Origin: an uncultured Thiodictyon sp.
GTDB taxonomy: Bacteria; Pseudomonadota; Gammaproteobacteria; Chromatiales; Chromatiaceae
Assembly (NCBI GenBank): GCA_903837595.1
Contig: CAILVI010000372.1
Location: 1 to 64,000 of the forward strand
Reading direction: 5' to 3'
DNA length: 64,000 nt
In this document: in pieces, positions 26,324 through 35,245 of the stretch
How the letters are laid out: the number at the start of each line of letters is the position of its first letter
Position numbering within the stretch: position 1 is the first letter of the stretch
The notes under the pieces: generated by a model
What the model was told of the DNA's origin: nothing
The model's input: only the letters and a program-made list of their open reading frames with translations
Databases searched by the model: none
Program-made: the position numbers and the translations under genes

Positions 26324-29300
26324 TAGGTCGCCCCCGCCTGGGTTTGTAAGGTTTTCAACAACGATTCCGCCGAGGGCGGGAAGGTCCCCACGGTGGACTG
26401 GCCATTAGGCAGGACAAACTTCACCTCCAGCGTCGGGCGGGGGGTGGCTGCCGGCGCTGTGGGGGCCGGCGGCACGGGCGCAGCCGCGGGCTCGGCGGCC
26501 TTCGGCGCGGCCGGCACCGCCACGGACTCACCATACATGCTGTCCGCGCCCGGCGCGGCCAGCGCCTCCTTGGCCGCCCCCGTGGGGGTCGGGGCGCCGC
26601 CGGCCTGGAGGCGCAGCCACTCCTTATAGGCCGCCACCATCTGCGGCACATAGTCCGGGTTCCCGCTCGCCCTGTAGGTGCGCTGCATACTCACCTGATA
26701 GCGGCCGAGGTCGGTCCCGTAGGTCTTGAACACCGCCTCCCAATCCGTCTGGAACGTCACCGGCTTGACCTGTCCGCGCAGCACGTCCTGCTTCTTCTTG
26801 ATCTCATCGAGCGCCGCCTGGTAGTCCGCTGCCGCCAGGGCGCCGCGGTCAAAGGCGGCCTTGAGCGCGGAGCCCAGCGCCTCCAGGTCCCCGCCGCTGG
26901 TCACCGCACCGATGGCCGAGCGCACGTCTGACATGGACTTGACGCCCTGCACGCCGGCCGCGGCAAACGCCGCATTCAACACCTGCGTGGCCCGCGCCGC
27001 CTCCTCGGCCGCCACGGCCATGGCCTGCTCATTGCGCACCACCTCCTTAGCGGTGTCGGCCTGCAACTGCATAGCCTGCGCCGACAGTTCGGCCTCCCGC
27101 ACCGCCTTGAGCGCGGCCGGGGCCGTCTCTTGTTCCATGCGGGCCTTCTCCGCCAACGCGTCGGCAAACGCACGCGCCGCGTCCGCCTCCTGTTGGGTCG
27201 CCTCCGCCACCAACTTAGCCGAGGCGATCGACTCCCGCGTCACCGCCAGTCCCAGGCGCTCCGCCTCGCTCGCTTGCCCGCGGGTCAGCGCCTCCGCCTG
27301 CAGGTTCTGTAGATGGGTCACCCGCGCCTGGCCCTGGGCGGTGATCAGCGCCGTGGTCTTGGCCAGGATATCCATCTCGGCCGTCTGCTTCTGGATCGTC
27401 TGGTTCAGGGCCTCCAGCTGCTCTGCGGCCTTCGCTTTGGCCTCAGCCTTGGCGGCGTTTTGCGCCTTCAGCGCCACGGTGCTCTGGTTTGTGGCGGCGG
27501 TGCCGGCCTGGGTCTTCTGCGTCCCCTGCTCAACGGCGGCCATCTCAGCTTGGCTCGCCGCCAACGCCACCGCCCCCTCCGAGGTCTTAGCCCGCTGCGC
27601 ATCCGTCAGCTTGGCCTGCGCGGCGGCGGCCTCGTCGGTCGCCATCACCCACTGCTTGGTGGCCGCGTCCCACGTCCGCACCGCCCCGACGCTCATCTCC
27701 AGTGCTTGGCCCTGGCCTTGGATGGCGGCGGTGTGCGCCTGGCCCGTCGCCGTCGCACTCGCCGACCGCGCTTCCAGCGCCGCGACTGCCGCTTGGGCGT
27801 TGCGGTACGCCGCGGCCGTTGCCTCAACATTCGCCGTCCCCGCCGCCTGTTCGGCGTGCAGCTGCAGCTCCACGCTGGCCAGGTGCTGCTTCATCGCGGC
27901 CAGCTCGGTGACCTGCCGGCCCTGTTGGCCCAGCGCCGTCGTCTGGACCTCGGCCACACCGGTCCCCGCCCTGGCCGCGGCCGCCAGGTCCTTAGTAGCC
28001 GCGGCAGCCGCGGCGGCGGAGGCGGAAAACGCCTGTGTCTTCGCGTCGAACCCAGTCAGCCCGGCGCCCAGTGCGTCCAGCTGGTCGGCCGTCAGGCCCA
28101 GCGCCAGGGCTTGATTCAGGGCGCCTTGCACCACCTTCTTGGACCCATCATCGGCCGCCGCACCCGCCGCGGCGGCCCCCGTCTTCTGCTCGGCAAACAG
28201 CCGCGCCCATGCCGCTTTGGTATCCGCAATCCCCTGGTCGACCGCCTTGCCGGCGTCGGCATAGGCGCGTTTGTACTCCTCCGCCGTCTTACGCGCGGCG
28301 GCCGCCTCCTCGCGGGTCGCGGTGCCCACCTTGACGCGCAGCTCCAACAGCTTGGAGTAGGCATACATGACATTCGCGGCCAGCCCGTTATAGGTCTGGT
28401 CCACTTTCAGTATCACGGTCATCGCACCAGACCACAGGAGATCGATCTCCGCCAGGATGCGCTGGGTCACATCCCGCACCCGCCCGATATTGGCCGTCCA
28501 ATCGTTGAAGACCGTCTTGGAGTCCTGACCCCAGCTCGCCAGGCGCCCGGTCAACGCCTTCAGGTCGAACTCCGCAATGAACACCTTGACCGCCGCCGTG
28601 GCCGCCTCAAAGGCCGCCACCAGCCCGGCGCGGATCTGCTCCAGTTGCCCGGAATCGATCCAGGCGCGCAGCTGCGCGGACAGTGAGCGCACCTCACGCT
28701 CCAACACCGGCAGGAAGCCCTCGCCGAACTTCTGCTTGATCACATCCCAGGTCGATCCGAGATCGCCAAGGGCGCCCTTCAGGTTCGTCTGCATCGCCGC
28801 CGCGGCATCCTCCGCGGCGGTGGTGGCCCCCTCCAGCTTCAGGCGCAGGTCATCCACCCCCTTGGTGCCGGACGCGATCAAGGTGCGCAACGCCGGCCCC
28901 GCCTCCTGCCCAAAGGCCACGATGGCCCGCTCTGCCATCGGCGATCCGGTCGCGAGCAGCCCCAGCACCTTGCCCAGATCGCGGGTGGTAATCCCCATAT
29001 TGCCGAGCGCCGCGCTGGCCGCACTCGCCGGGTCCTGGAGCTGCGAGAGGATCGAGTTCAGCGCCGTGCCGGCGCGGCTGGCATCCACGCCGCCGTCGGC
29101 CAGCTTGCCGATCATCGCCACCACGCGCTCCAGCGAATACCCGGCCGCGTAGGCCATCGGCCCGGCGTAGCTCAGTGCCTCACTGAGCCCCTGCACGCTG
29201 GTCTGGCTGGCGTTGGCCCCGGCCACCAGGGTGTTGGCCACCCGCGCCGCGTCCTCTGCCGGCAGCTTGAAGGCGGCCAGCGCCGTGGTCATGATCCCGG

Positions 29301-29712
29301 CCGACTGCGCCACCTCCATCTGCCCGGCGCTCGCCATGGCAAGCACCGGCGGCAGGGAGGCCAGCAACTGTTTCGTCGTCTGCCCCGCCTTCGCCAGCTC
29401 AATCAGGCCGCCCGCGGCCTGGCTGGCGGTATAGGGCAAGGGCGAGTTCGCCGCCGCCTCCGCCGCGGCCTTGAGCTGCGCCAACTCCTCCGCGGTGGTC
29501 CCGGCCACCTGATTGAGCACCGTCAGCTGCTGCTGCAGGTCCGCCGCGCCACTGACCGCGCCGCGGAAGAAATCCACCATGGCGGACACGCTGAACCACG
29601 CGGCCATCGCCGCCGCCAGCTGGGCCACCCGGCCGGTCAGCGCCCCGAGCACGCCACTGGCTTGGTCCCGGGCGGTGATCAGTAAGCGGACAACGATATC
29701 GCTACTGGACAT
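26323..29712 (-). CDS. Tail tape measure protein
   Basis: A 1129-aa protein whose length should set tail length. The N-terminal 400 residues carry the TMP-TIGR01760-like core: DFFRGAVSGAADLQQQLTVL, AGTTAEELAQLKAAAEAAAN, SPLPYTASQAAGGLIELAKA, AGIMTTALAAFKLPAEDAAR, and DGGVDASRAGTALNSILSQL. A hydrophobic stretch sits near residues 30-50. A long Ala/Gln-rich coiled-coil domain (about 440-960) follows, and the C-terminus has a Pro/Ala linker (EPAAAPVPPAPTAPAATPRP). Starts with ATG in a TGATG overlap. Confidence 0.92.
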   Translation of the reverse strand: MSSSDIVVRLLITARDQASGVLGALTGRVAQLAAAMAAWFSVSAMVDFFRGAVSGAADLQQQLTVLNQVAGTTAEELAQLKAAAEAAANSPLPYTASQAAGGLIELAKAGQTTKQLLASLPPVLAMASAGQMEVAQSAGIMTTALAAFKLPAEDAARVANTLVAGANASQTSVQGLSEALSYAGPMAYAAGYSLERVVAMIGKLADGGVDASRAGTALNSILSQLQDPASAASAALGNMGITTRDLGKVLGLLATGSPMAERAIVAFGQEAGPALRTLIASGTKGVDDLRLKLEGATTAAEDAAAAMQTNLKGALGDLGSTWDVIKQKFGEGFLPVLEREVRSLSAQLRAWIDSGQLEQIRAGLVAAFEAATAAVKVFIAEFDLKALTGRLASWGQDSKTVFNDWTANIGRVRDVTQRILAEIDLLWSGAMTVILKVDQTYNGLAANVMYAYSKLLELRVKVGTATREEAAAARKTAEEYKRAYADAGKAVDQGIADTKAAWARLFAEQKTGAAAAGAAADDGSKKVVQGALNQALALGLTADQLDALGAGLTGFDAKTQAFSASAAAAAAATKDLAAAARAGTGVAEVQTTALGQQGRQVTELAAMKQHLASVELQLHAEQAAGTANVEATAAAYRNAQAAVAALEARSASATATGQAHTAAIQGQGQALEMSVGAVRTWDAATKQWVMATDEAAAAQAKLTDAQRAKTSEGAVALAASQAEMAAVEQGTQKTQAGTAATNQSTVALKAQNAAKAEAKAKAAEQLEALNQTIQKQTAEMDILAKTTALITAQGQARVTHLQNLQAEALTRGQASEAERLGLAVTRESIASAKLVAEATQQEADAARAFADALAEKARMEQETAPAALKAVREAELSAQAMQLQADTAKEVVRNEQAMAVAAEEAARATQVLNAAFAAAGVQGVKSMSDVRSAIGAVTSGGDLEALGSALKAAFDRGALAAADYQAALDEIKKKQDVLRGQVKPVTFQTDWEAVFKTYGTDLGRYQVSMQRTYRASGNPDYVPQMVAAYKEWLRLQAGGAPTPTGAAKEALAAPGADSMYGESVAVPAAPKAAEPAAAPVPPAPTAPAATPRPTLEVKFVLPNGQSTVGTFPPSAESLLKTLQTQAGAT

Positions 29713-29959
29713 CAGGCGTTCCCCGGCACAACGCCACTGAGGACTGTGCTGGCGCGCCCGCCCGCCTTATCGAGGATGAGGATGTCGTGCTCGGCCACCG
29801 CGCACTGGATAGACCAGGTCCCGTCGGGCGCCGATGTGGTCCACCGCGGCGCCACCCGTTAGCGCTCGCCTGCGGCTGGTAGTCGTGGTGGGACAGGGCC
29901 AGGGCGTTCGCCATGCCCAGGGGGACCGGGAGCAACGGGACGGTGGCGGTCGCCGCCAT
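29710..29959 (-). pseudogene. Small tail-region gene with a frameshift
   Basis: The gene begins in a TAATG overlap with MAATATVPLLPVPLGMANAL and then ALSHHDYQPQASANG. At about 29855 convincing coding moves to the -1 frame: APRWTTSAPDGTWSIQCAVA, EHDILILDKAGGRASTVLSG, VVPGNA, stop. That stop overlaps the tape-measure start in TGATG, exactly as at other late junctions. Staying in the first frame gives an Arg/Ser/Pro-rich tail with no stop before the next gene. Either a one-base change broke the gene or ribosomes shift. It sits where tailed phages often place a programmed -1 frameshift, but I see no slippery heptamer. Confidence 0.6.
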
Positions 29960-30489
29960 TACGATACCGCTCGCGCCGCCTCAAACCAGGCGTCGATGGC
30001 GGCATCGTCCATGCCCAACAGTGCGCCCAGGGTCGCCACCATCAGATCGTTACGGCGCCAGGTCTTGGCGCCCCGGTAACGCTCCTGGTCTGATGCGGTC
30101 AGGTTGACGGCCACAAATAGATCAATCTGGGCCAGGACATTGGCCGCCGGGTACGCCGCAAGCGGGCCGTCGGTCACTGGCTCCTTCGCGGATAGAATGT
30201 AGCGGCCTTGCCAGGCGTCGATGGCGGATGCTGCACGCGCCATCCGTAGTGATTCAACTGCACGTTCCTCGGCGGTGCCGACGCGCCAGCCGCCGGGTAT
30301 CGCGGGATCGGCGATGGCCGCATACCAGGTATCGTCCACCCAGCACCACCCTGGCCCCACTGCCATCGGCGGGGCTGGGATGGCGCGTAGCGGCGGGGCC
30401 GCGTAGCCTTCCGGCGGTACCCAGTCGGCGGGGCGATCGGCTTCCACGGACTGGCACAGGCCAGCGGCATCGATCAGCGCGACGCGCAT
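29959..30489 (-). CDS. Putative tail-fibre assembly (Tfa-like) chaperone
   Basis: A 176-aa protein following the collagen-like fibre in a TGATG overlap. It starts [20 protein letters not shown] and has PPEGYAAPPLRAIPAPPMAV, WCWVDDTWYAAI and a C-terminal helical part (GRYILSAKEPVTDGPLAAYP, QERYRGAKTWRRNDLMVATL). Small proteins with a proline-rich front and helical tail directly after a fibre gene are usually fibre assembly factors. The sequence match itself is weak, so this rests mainly on position. Confidence 0.5.
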   Translation of the reverse strand: MRVALIDAAGLCQSVEADRPADWVPPEGYAAPPLRAIPAPPMAVGPGWCWVDDTWYAAIADPAIPGGWRVGTAEERAVESLRMARAASAIDAWQGRYILSAKEPVTDGPLAAYPAANVLAQIDLFVAVNLTASDQERYRGAKTWRRNDLMVATLGALLGMDDAAIDAWFEAARAVS

Positions 30490-32084
30490 CACCAGCACCT
30501 CAAGAGTATCAGCCCAGTGCCCCCCGGCCCTCCCTGTCCGCCGCGATAGGCACCTCCGATGCCCGCCCCGCCCCCGCCGCCTGAACCGCCAGGATTACCT
30601 CCCGCCCCCCCAGCGCCGCCATACCCAGCCGCATTACCGCCGCCACCGCCGCCGCCACCGCCGCAGAGCATAGGGTCGACGATGGCCGACGACGCATCAG
30701 TCGCGCTACCACCCGAGCCCCCCGCTGTGCCGCCGGCAGCACCCGCCACGCCGCCATCCAGATTGACTATCCCTCGTGTATATCCTCCTGTGCCTCCCGC
30801 ATATGCGGTACCGGCAGCGCTCACGGCGCCCCCAGAGGCGCCGGACGGTCCACCCCAGGTATTATTGATGGATATGCCCGGGAGCCCACCCGTAGTGGCT
30901 GACGCTACTCCAGCCACACCGAGATATTGAGAATTGGTTGGCGCGGCCGCGGGCGCTGCCGGCGCGTTTATGGCGCCGCTAGCGCCCCCAGCGCCAGACC
31001 ATGCGGTGATAGTCCATCCCCTAGTCAGGTCTTGCACCTGACCTGACCGGTTGCCCGTGCCCGTCGATCCAAACTGGGGGTGTCCCCCGTAGCCGGCAGG
31101 CTGCAGCCAATACGTGAGCGTATCGGACACCAGCGACCGCGGCATCACCGCGCGAGCGACGGACGCCCCAGCGCCACTGCCGCCGCCGGTGACGAGGGTA
31201 CCAACGGATGTGGTCGACTTCCCGGCGCCGCCGCCAGCACCGGGAGCGACGACGATGATCTCGACCCACCGATAGCCAGCAGTGGGCAGGGTGACGGACC
31301 CCTCCAAGGTAGTAGCGTCCTCAGCGGTGGCTCCATCCAGGCGCCATACCCATAGCGGGGCGCCACCACCGGCTTCGCCCTGGACACCCTGGGCGCCCTG
31401 CGGCCCCTGGATACCCTGGTCGCCCTGCGGCCCCTGGATACCCTGGGCGCCCTGCGGCCCCTGGATACCCTGATCGCCCTGCGGCCCCTGGATACCCTGG
31501 GCGCCCTGCGGCCCCTGGATACCCTGATCGCCCTGCGGCCCCTGAATACCCTGGTCGCCCTGCGGCCCCTGCGGTCCAGTCGCGCCTGTCGCGCCTGTCG
31601 CGCCCTGCGCTCCCGGGGTGCCGCCGCCGCCGATGGCATCGGCGCCGGTGAGGATGCGATTAGCGGCACTGGGCGGCAGCGTGGCCGCATCCAGCGCCGC
31701 GCGCTCATCGGCGGTCAGCACCCGCCCCGCCGTCAGGCTCGCGGGCGGGATCAACTCGGCGCCGATCAGGTCGGCCAACTCCTGCACCGCGGCGGATTCC
31801 GGCACGCGGATGAACCGCACATCCGGATGCCCGGGCGCGCCATAGGCCACCCGATACCAGGTCGGCGCCCCCAGCACCGTCCCAATCTGCCGCTGTGGCA
31901 CCAGGTCCACCAGCACCCCGGCCGCCGTGGTCACCATCACGGCGCGGGCCTCAGCCAAAAATGACAGGCCATGGAGACCGACCACCGGCGTCCGCTGATC
32001 CTCGCCCACCAAGGACCACGTGACCCGCGCGGCCACCACCGCCCCTGTGCCATCCAACTGCGCAGGCAATCGCACCATCGTCAT
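30489..32084 (-). CDS. Collagen-like tail fibre with glycine-rich tip
   Basis: A 531-aa fibre. Residues 1-150 form an N-terminal domain resembling virion-anchoring/BppU-type regions ([40 protein letters not shown]). Residues 157-240 are Gly-X-Y repeats, including seven near-identical 9-residue units (GPQGDQGIQ / GPQGAQGIQ), which should trimerise as a collagen helix. Residues 245-360 form a beta domain. Residues 370-531 are extremely Gly/Ala/Ser-rich, with runs such as CGGGGGGGGG, and end in LILLRCW. This is the style of polyglycine-sandwich receptor-binding tips. It likely contacts the host surface. Its place upstream of the tape measure is unusual. Confidence 0.85.
   Translation of the reverse strand: MTMVRLPAQLDGTGAVVAARVTWSLVGEDQRTPVVGLHGLSFLAEARAVMVTTAAGVLVDLVPQRQIGTVLGAPTWYRVAYGAPGHPDVRFIRVPESAAVQELADLIGAELIPPASLTAGRVLTADERAALDAATLPPSAANRILTGADAIGGGGTPGAQGATGATGATGPQGPQGDQGIQGPQGDQGIQGPQGAQGIQGPQGDQGIQGPQGAQGIQGPQGDQGIQGPQGAQGVQGEAGGGAPLWVWRLDGATAEDATTLEGSVTLPTAGYRWVEIIVVAPGAGGGAGKSTTSVGTLVTGGGSGAGASVARAVMPRSLVSDTLTYWLQPAGYGGHPQFGSTGTGNRSGQVQDLTRGWTITAWSGAGGASGAINAPAAPAAAPTNSQYLGVAGVASATTGGLPGISINNTWGGPSGASGGAVSAAGTAYAGGTGGYTRGIVNLDGGVAGAAGGTAGGSGGSATDASSAIVDPMLCGGGGGGGGGNAAGYGGAGGAGGNPGGSGGGGGAGIGGAYRGGQGGPGGTGLILLRCW
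31380..31568. repeat. Seven 27-bp tandem repeats encoding GPQGxQGIQ
   Basis: Seven consecutive 27-base units inside the fibre gene alternate D and A at the fifth residue position. The near-identity of DNA, not just protein, suggests recent unit expansion or contraction by slippage, which would change fibre shaft length. Confidence 0.9.
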
Positions 32085-32503
32085 GCCGGGATCTCCAGCA
32101 GCCGCAGCAACTCGATGCTATAGGCCGCACCGGCGCTCGGATTGGCCGCCCCGGAGTCACCCACCACCGGCCAGGGGAGCGCCTTCAGCCAGCCGTCACC
32201 ATCGCGCCGCGGGGTCACGCGGAAGGTGCGGCCGTCGTGGTGGGTCAGGGTCAAGACCACCCCGGCCGGAGCGCCCAGCGCCTGCAGCGCCAGGAGCGCC
32301 GTGCGGGTCAGTTGCACCCACGGCAGGCCGCCGCGGTAGCTAATGGGCCGCCCCGCCGCGCGCGTAAATTCCTCCACCAGCACCGCGCCGGATAGCGTCT
32401 GCTCCACCACCTGGGAACACGGGTCCCACGCCAGCTCGTCCTCCCAGAGCAGGTTGCCCGGGAGCGTGATGGTAGTGGTGCCGTTGGAGAGCGAGAGCGA
32501 CAT
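32081..32503 (-). CDS. Hypothetical tail protein
   Basis: A 140-aa protein between the tail tube and the fibre, starting MSLSLSNGTTTITLPGNLLW in a TGATG overlap. The sequence is beta-rich (GAPAGVVLTLTHHDGRTFRV, TPRRDGDGWLKALPWPVVGD) with an Ala/Leu helix in the middle. It is of the type found next to tail tube genes in B3-like phages. A role in tail assembly is inferred from position only. Confidence 0.6.
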   Translation of the reverse strand: MSLSLSNGTTTITLPGNLLWEDELAWDPCSQVVEQTLSGAVLVEEFTRAAGRPISYRGGLPWVQLTRTALLALQALGAPAGVVLTLTHHDGRTFRVTPRRDGDGWLKALPWPVVGDSGAANPSAGAAYSIELLRLLEIPA

Positions 32504-33285
32504 CAGAAGGCCGAGGCCCAATCGCTGTAGACATACGACCAGGGGCTGGTGCGGTCGCTGGGGGTCAGCAGATCGCCCTTCACCGAACCCTTGAGCGCGC
32601 CGCCGGCGGCCGGGTCGAACTTACCCTCGGGCGCCAGCACCGCGCGTTCCACGATGATGGAGCAGCGCTTCTTGGTGGTCTGCTCAGTGCCGGTGCCGAC
32701 CAGATAGATATCCTGGCTCAGCGCCTGGCCGGCGTGGTACGACTCGCCCGCCGTCACCTTCACGTTGTAGGTCGCCGCCTTGCTGCCGACCGCATCGGCA
32801 TGGGTCGCCTTCACAAAGCCGTTGACCGCGTCCAGTTCGTACTTGGTGCTGGCGATGGCCACGTCCGGGGTGCCGGCCGTCTCCAGGACAAAGGTAGTCG
32901 CATCGATCCAGGCGTCCGGCAGCTTGACCCACATCCCCAACACCGTCGTCACCGCCTCATTGGTGACCGTCTTGGCACTCACCGCCAGCTCCGCCACCGT
33001 GGCGCCCAAGGCCAGGGCCAGGAAACCCACCGGCGCGGCGTCGAACTCCGCGGTGAGCACGCCGGGCTCGCCGGTAGGACGCTGCAGCGAGCCCAGGGCC
33101 TGGCCGATGGAGCCCTCCATCCGGGAGGTGATACGTTCGGTCTTCTGCGGCGGCGGCGTAAATTCCAGCTTGGTGAAGTTGGTGGCATCAAACAGGCTGG
33201 TCGGGCGGGTAGCGCCGCTGAAGGCGCCATACTTCATGGCCACGTCCAGGAACATGAACCGCCGCTGCGTGAGGTCTAAGGCCAT
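32503..33285 (-). CDS. Major tail tube protein
   Basis: A 260-aa protein beginning MALDLTQRRFMFLDVAMKYG. It contains KLEFTPPPQKTERITSRMEG, GVLTAEFDAAPVGFLALALG and a C-terminal Ig-like half (VKVTAGESYHAGQALSQDIY, RCSIIVERAVLAPEGKFDP). Size, beta content and location after gp37-like and before the tape measure point to the tube subunit of a non-contractile tail. No neighbouring sheath gene is seen. The start is in a TGATG overlap. Confidence 0.75.
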   Translation of the reverse strand: MALDLTQRRFMFLDVAMKYGAFSGATRPTSLFDATNFTKLEFTPPPQKTERITSRMEGSIGQALGSLQRPTGEPGVLTAEFDAAPVGFLALALGATVAELAVSAKTVTNEAVTTVLGMWVKLPDAWIDATTFVLETAGTPDVAIASTKYELDAVNGFVKATHADAVGSKAATYNVKVTAGESYHAGQALSQDIYLVGTGTEQTTKKRCSIIVERAVLAPEGKFDPAAGGALKGSVKGDLLTPSDRTSPWSYVYSDWASAF

Positions 33286-33749
33286 CAAGGCTCTCCCAGT
33301 GCGCCGCGCGAGAGCACGCGGCAGGTGAAGGTCAAGGGCAGATAGACCGCCCCCTCTTTGCTGTAGATCGGTGCCGGCGCGGGTTGCCGGCGCAGGCGGC
33401 CCAGGCCGCCCTCGGGGCCGCGCGGCAGCCAGCCTTGCAGCTGTGCGATCACCGCCGCCGCCAGCTCCCCGACGCTGACCCGCCCGGCCTCGGGCTCGCG
33501 CAGATCCCGGTGTGAGACCACCACGCCCCAGCGCTGCACGGCGCCCACCAACTGGTCTTTGCCGTCGGTGGACTCCACCGAGGCATCCCCCCCGTAGAGC
33601 ACGCACAGGGCGGGTAAGCGCTGATCCTTGGCGAGTACTCCGGCCACATCGCGCGCGGCATCGATCCGCAGGGTGGGCCAGTCCGCCTTGAGCGGTTCCA
33701 GCCGCGCCAGGATCAGCGGCTCCAACTCCAAATAGTTCGGCTTGCCCAT
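33285..33749 (-). CDS. Mu gp37-like protein (DUF1834), head-tail or tail terminator
   Basis: A 154-aa protein (MGKPNYLELEPLILARLEPL) with the family pattern: a helical front, LPALCVLYGGDASVESTDGK, RWGVVVSHRDLREPEAGRVS and LPLTFTCRVLSRGALGEP at the end. In Mu-like phages this gene follows gp36 and is thought to act at the tail terminus. Overlaps neighbours at both ends. Confidence 0.8.
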   Translation of the reverse strand: MGKPNYLELEPLILARLEPLKADWPTLRIDAARDVAGVLAKDQRLPALCVLYGGDASVESTDGKDQLVGAVQRWGVVVSHRDLREPEAGRVSVGELAAAVIAQLQGWLPRGPEGGLGRLRRQPAPAPIYSKEGAVYLPLTFTCRVLSRGALGEP

Positions 33750-34252
33750 CAGCCCATCCCCGCCAGCGTGTCCGCCGTCAACAGCCGGTCAGCGGCCTGA
33801 TAACGCACCGTTGCCGGGGTGCTGACGCTCGCCGTGCCCAGGGTCAGCGTGCCGTCGCGCAGTGCCACCAAGGTCGCCCGCGCCGTCTTGGCCCGCCGGA
33901 TGATCCCGGAGTAAGGCCCGTCCGGCGCCGCCGTGCGTGCGCCCAACAGATCCTCCAACGCCAACCCGACCGCCGCCGATCGCACGATGGCCGGTACCGG
34001 CGAGAGCCCGCCCGGCCAGCGGCTGGCCAGGTGCGCATCCACCTGGTCCCCGCCCTCGGCACAGGCCCGCACCAACCGGGCCAAGGCCCCCGCCGCGGCC
34101 TCCTCCTGCTCCCCGCCGATCGCGCCGCCCGCCACCGCCAGGCGCAACAGCGCCCCGGATACCGGCGGCTGATCGGTGGGTGCGGCCAACTCCGCAATCA
34201 GGTCCGTATCGGACTCGGCCGCCAGCAGGTCAGCGGGGGTGCACCACTCCAT
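33749..34252 (-). CDS. Mu gp36-like protein (DUF1320), head-tail connector
   Basis: A 167-aa protein starting MEWCTPADLLAAESDTDLIA, in a TGATG overlap with the capsid gene. The all-helical pattern, including AHLASRWPGGLSPVPAIVRSAAV split by a short loop and a C-terminal RYQAADRLLTADTLAGMG, matches DUF1320 proteins that sit between capsid and tail genes. A longer frame reaching 34480 runs into the capsid gene and is rejected. Confidence 0.82.
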   Translation of the reverse strand: MEWCTPADLLAAESDTDLIAELAAPTDQPPVSGALLRLAVAGGAIGGEQEEAAAGALARLVRACAEGGDQVDAHLASRWPGGLSPVPAIVRSAAVGLALEDLLGARTAAPDGPYSGIIRRAKTARATLVALRDGTLTLGTASVSTPATVRYQAADRLLTADTLAGMG

Positions 34253-35217
34253 CAGGTGATCTCGCCCAGGGTGTACTTGGCCAGCACGTACTGAATGAAC
34301 TCCTCGGTATCGTTGCGGATGCGCACGATGTCGGCGCGCCGGGTCTCGTCGCGATAGGTCTCCACCGTCAGGATCTGCGGTGCACCGCCGGTCCACAGGA
34401 TCGTCCGACCAAAGCAGGGCTCCAAGACGTTGGAACTGCCGGCGCTGACGCGCAGCAGATGGACCTTGGTGGCGTCCCACACATCGGCCAGCACCGCCGC
34501 CTTGCCCTTCTGCGCGCTGTCCTTCTGCGCGCCGGCCACCAACACCTGGTCGATCCCGAAATAGGCGGCCACCGCCTGGCGTTGCGCCTCGAACCCGCCC
34601 ATCTGGATGGGGCTGGTGTACTGGAGCGCAGTCTTGATCTCGGCGGTATTCACTACCGCCCAGAAGGCGGTAAGGCTCATGGCCAGCGCATTGGGCAACA
34701 GCCCGGAGCGGCCCCGGAAGGCCGCCTTGGCGGTGTCGACATCGCCCTTGGGGGTGGCTGTGGCACTGGTGGACCAGGGCACCGTCACATTGGCATCGGC
34801 CCCGCCGGCCTCCACCTTGGCGGCGATCCGGCGCTCCAGGTTCAGCAGGACGCCATCCGTCACCGTGTCCGCGGTCGCCTGCTCCACCTCGATCACCGAG
34901 CTGTAGAGCGCGCGCAGTCGATCATCGATCCGTCCGGTCAGCCCACGGTCTTCGGTGGAGAAGGCACCCATCTCAAAGCGCCAATCGATCTCGTTGTAAC
35001 TGCCATCGGCGGCGCGGGCATCGTCCACCAGTTTCAGGCCCACATCCTTGGGAATGATGGGGAACCGCGCGGACGAGATGCCGGACTCGAACAGCGGCAG
35101 CACCTGCAGGCCGATGTGGCCCTCGGCGCCCGAGCCGCGCATCCGCTCATAGGCCACGCGCCCGAGGTCCTGGCGCAGTTCGGCCGCGGTGGCCGTGGTT
35201 TGGGGAGAGGCGGGCAT
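34252..35217 (-). CDS. Major capsid protein
   Basis: A 321-aa protein (MPASPQTTATAAELRQDLGR) with good ribosome site AGGAGC. It shows an HK97-type progression: N-arm, E-loop region DARAADGSYNEIDWRFEMGA, spine-helix region (ATADTVTDGVLLNLERRIAA), the A-domain motif LLPNALAMSLTAFWAVVNTA and a C-terminal GEIT. It lies after protease and cement genes as in Mu-like phages (gene T position). No obvious cleavage site can be set from sequence alone. Confidence 0.9.
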   Translation of the reverse strand: MPASPQTTATAAELRQDLGRVAYERMRGSGAEGHIGLQVLPLFESGISSARFPIIPKDVGLKLVDDARAADGSYNEIDWRFEMGAFSTEDRGLTGRIDDRLRALYSSVIEVEQATADTVTDGVLLNLERRIAAKVEAGGADANVTVPWSTSATATPKGDVDTAKAAFRGRSGLLPNALAMSLTAFWAVVNTAEIKTALQYTSPIQMGGFEAQRQAVAAYFGIDQVLVAGAQKDSAQKGKAAVLADVWDATKVHLLRVSAGSSNVLEPCFGRTILWTGGAPQILTVETYRDETRRADIVRIRNDTEEFIQYVLAKYTLGEIT

Positions 35218-35245
35218 GGAATGCTCCTATCGATAGAGTGGGCGA

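Noticed and set aside
27313..28686. 457-aa plus-strand frame opposite the tape measure
   Set aside because: Leu/Gly/Arg-rich antisense reading of the coiled-coil region; not a protein-like sequence.
31380..31568. Regular 27-bp repeats as a CRISPR array
   Set aside because: No spacers; the units are contiguous and encode collagen-like Gly-X-Y triplets in a fibre gene.
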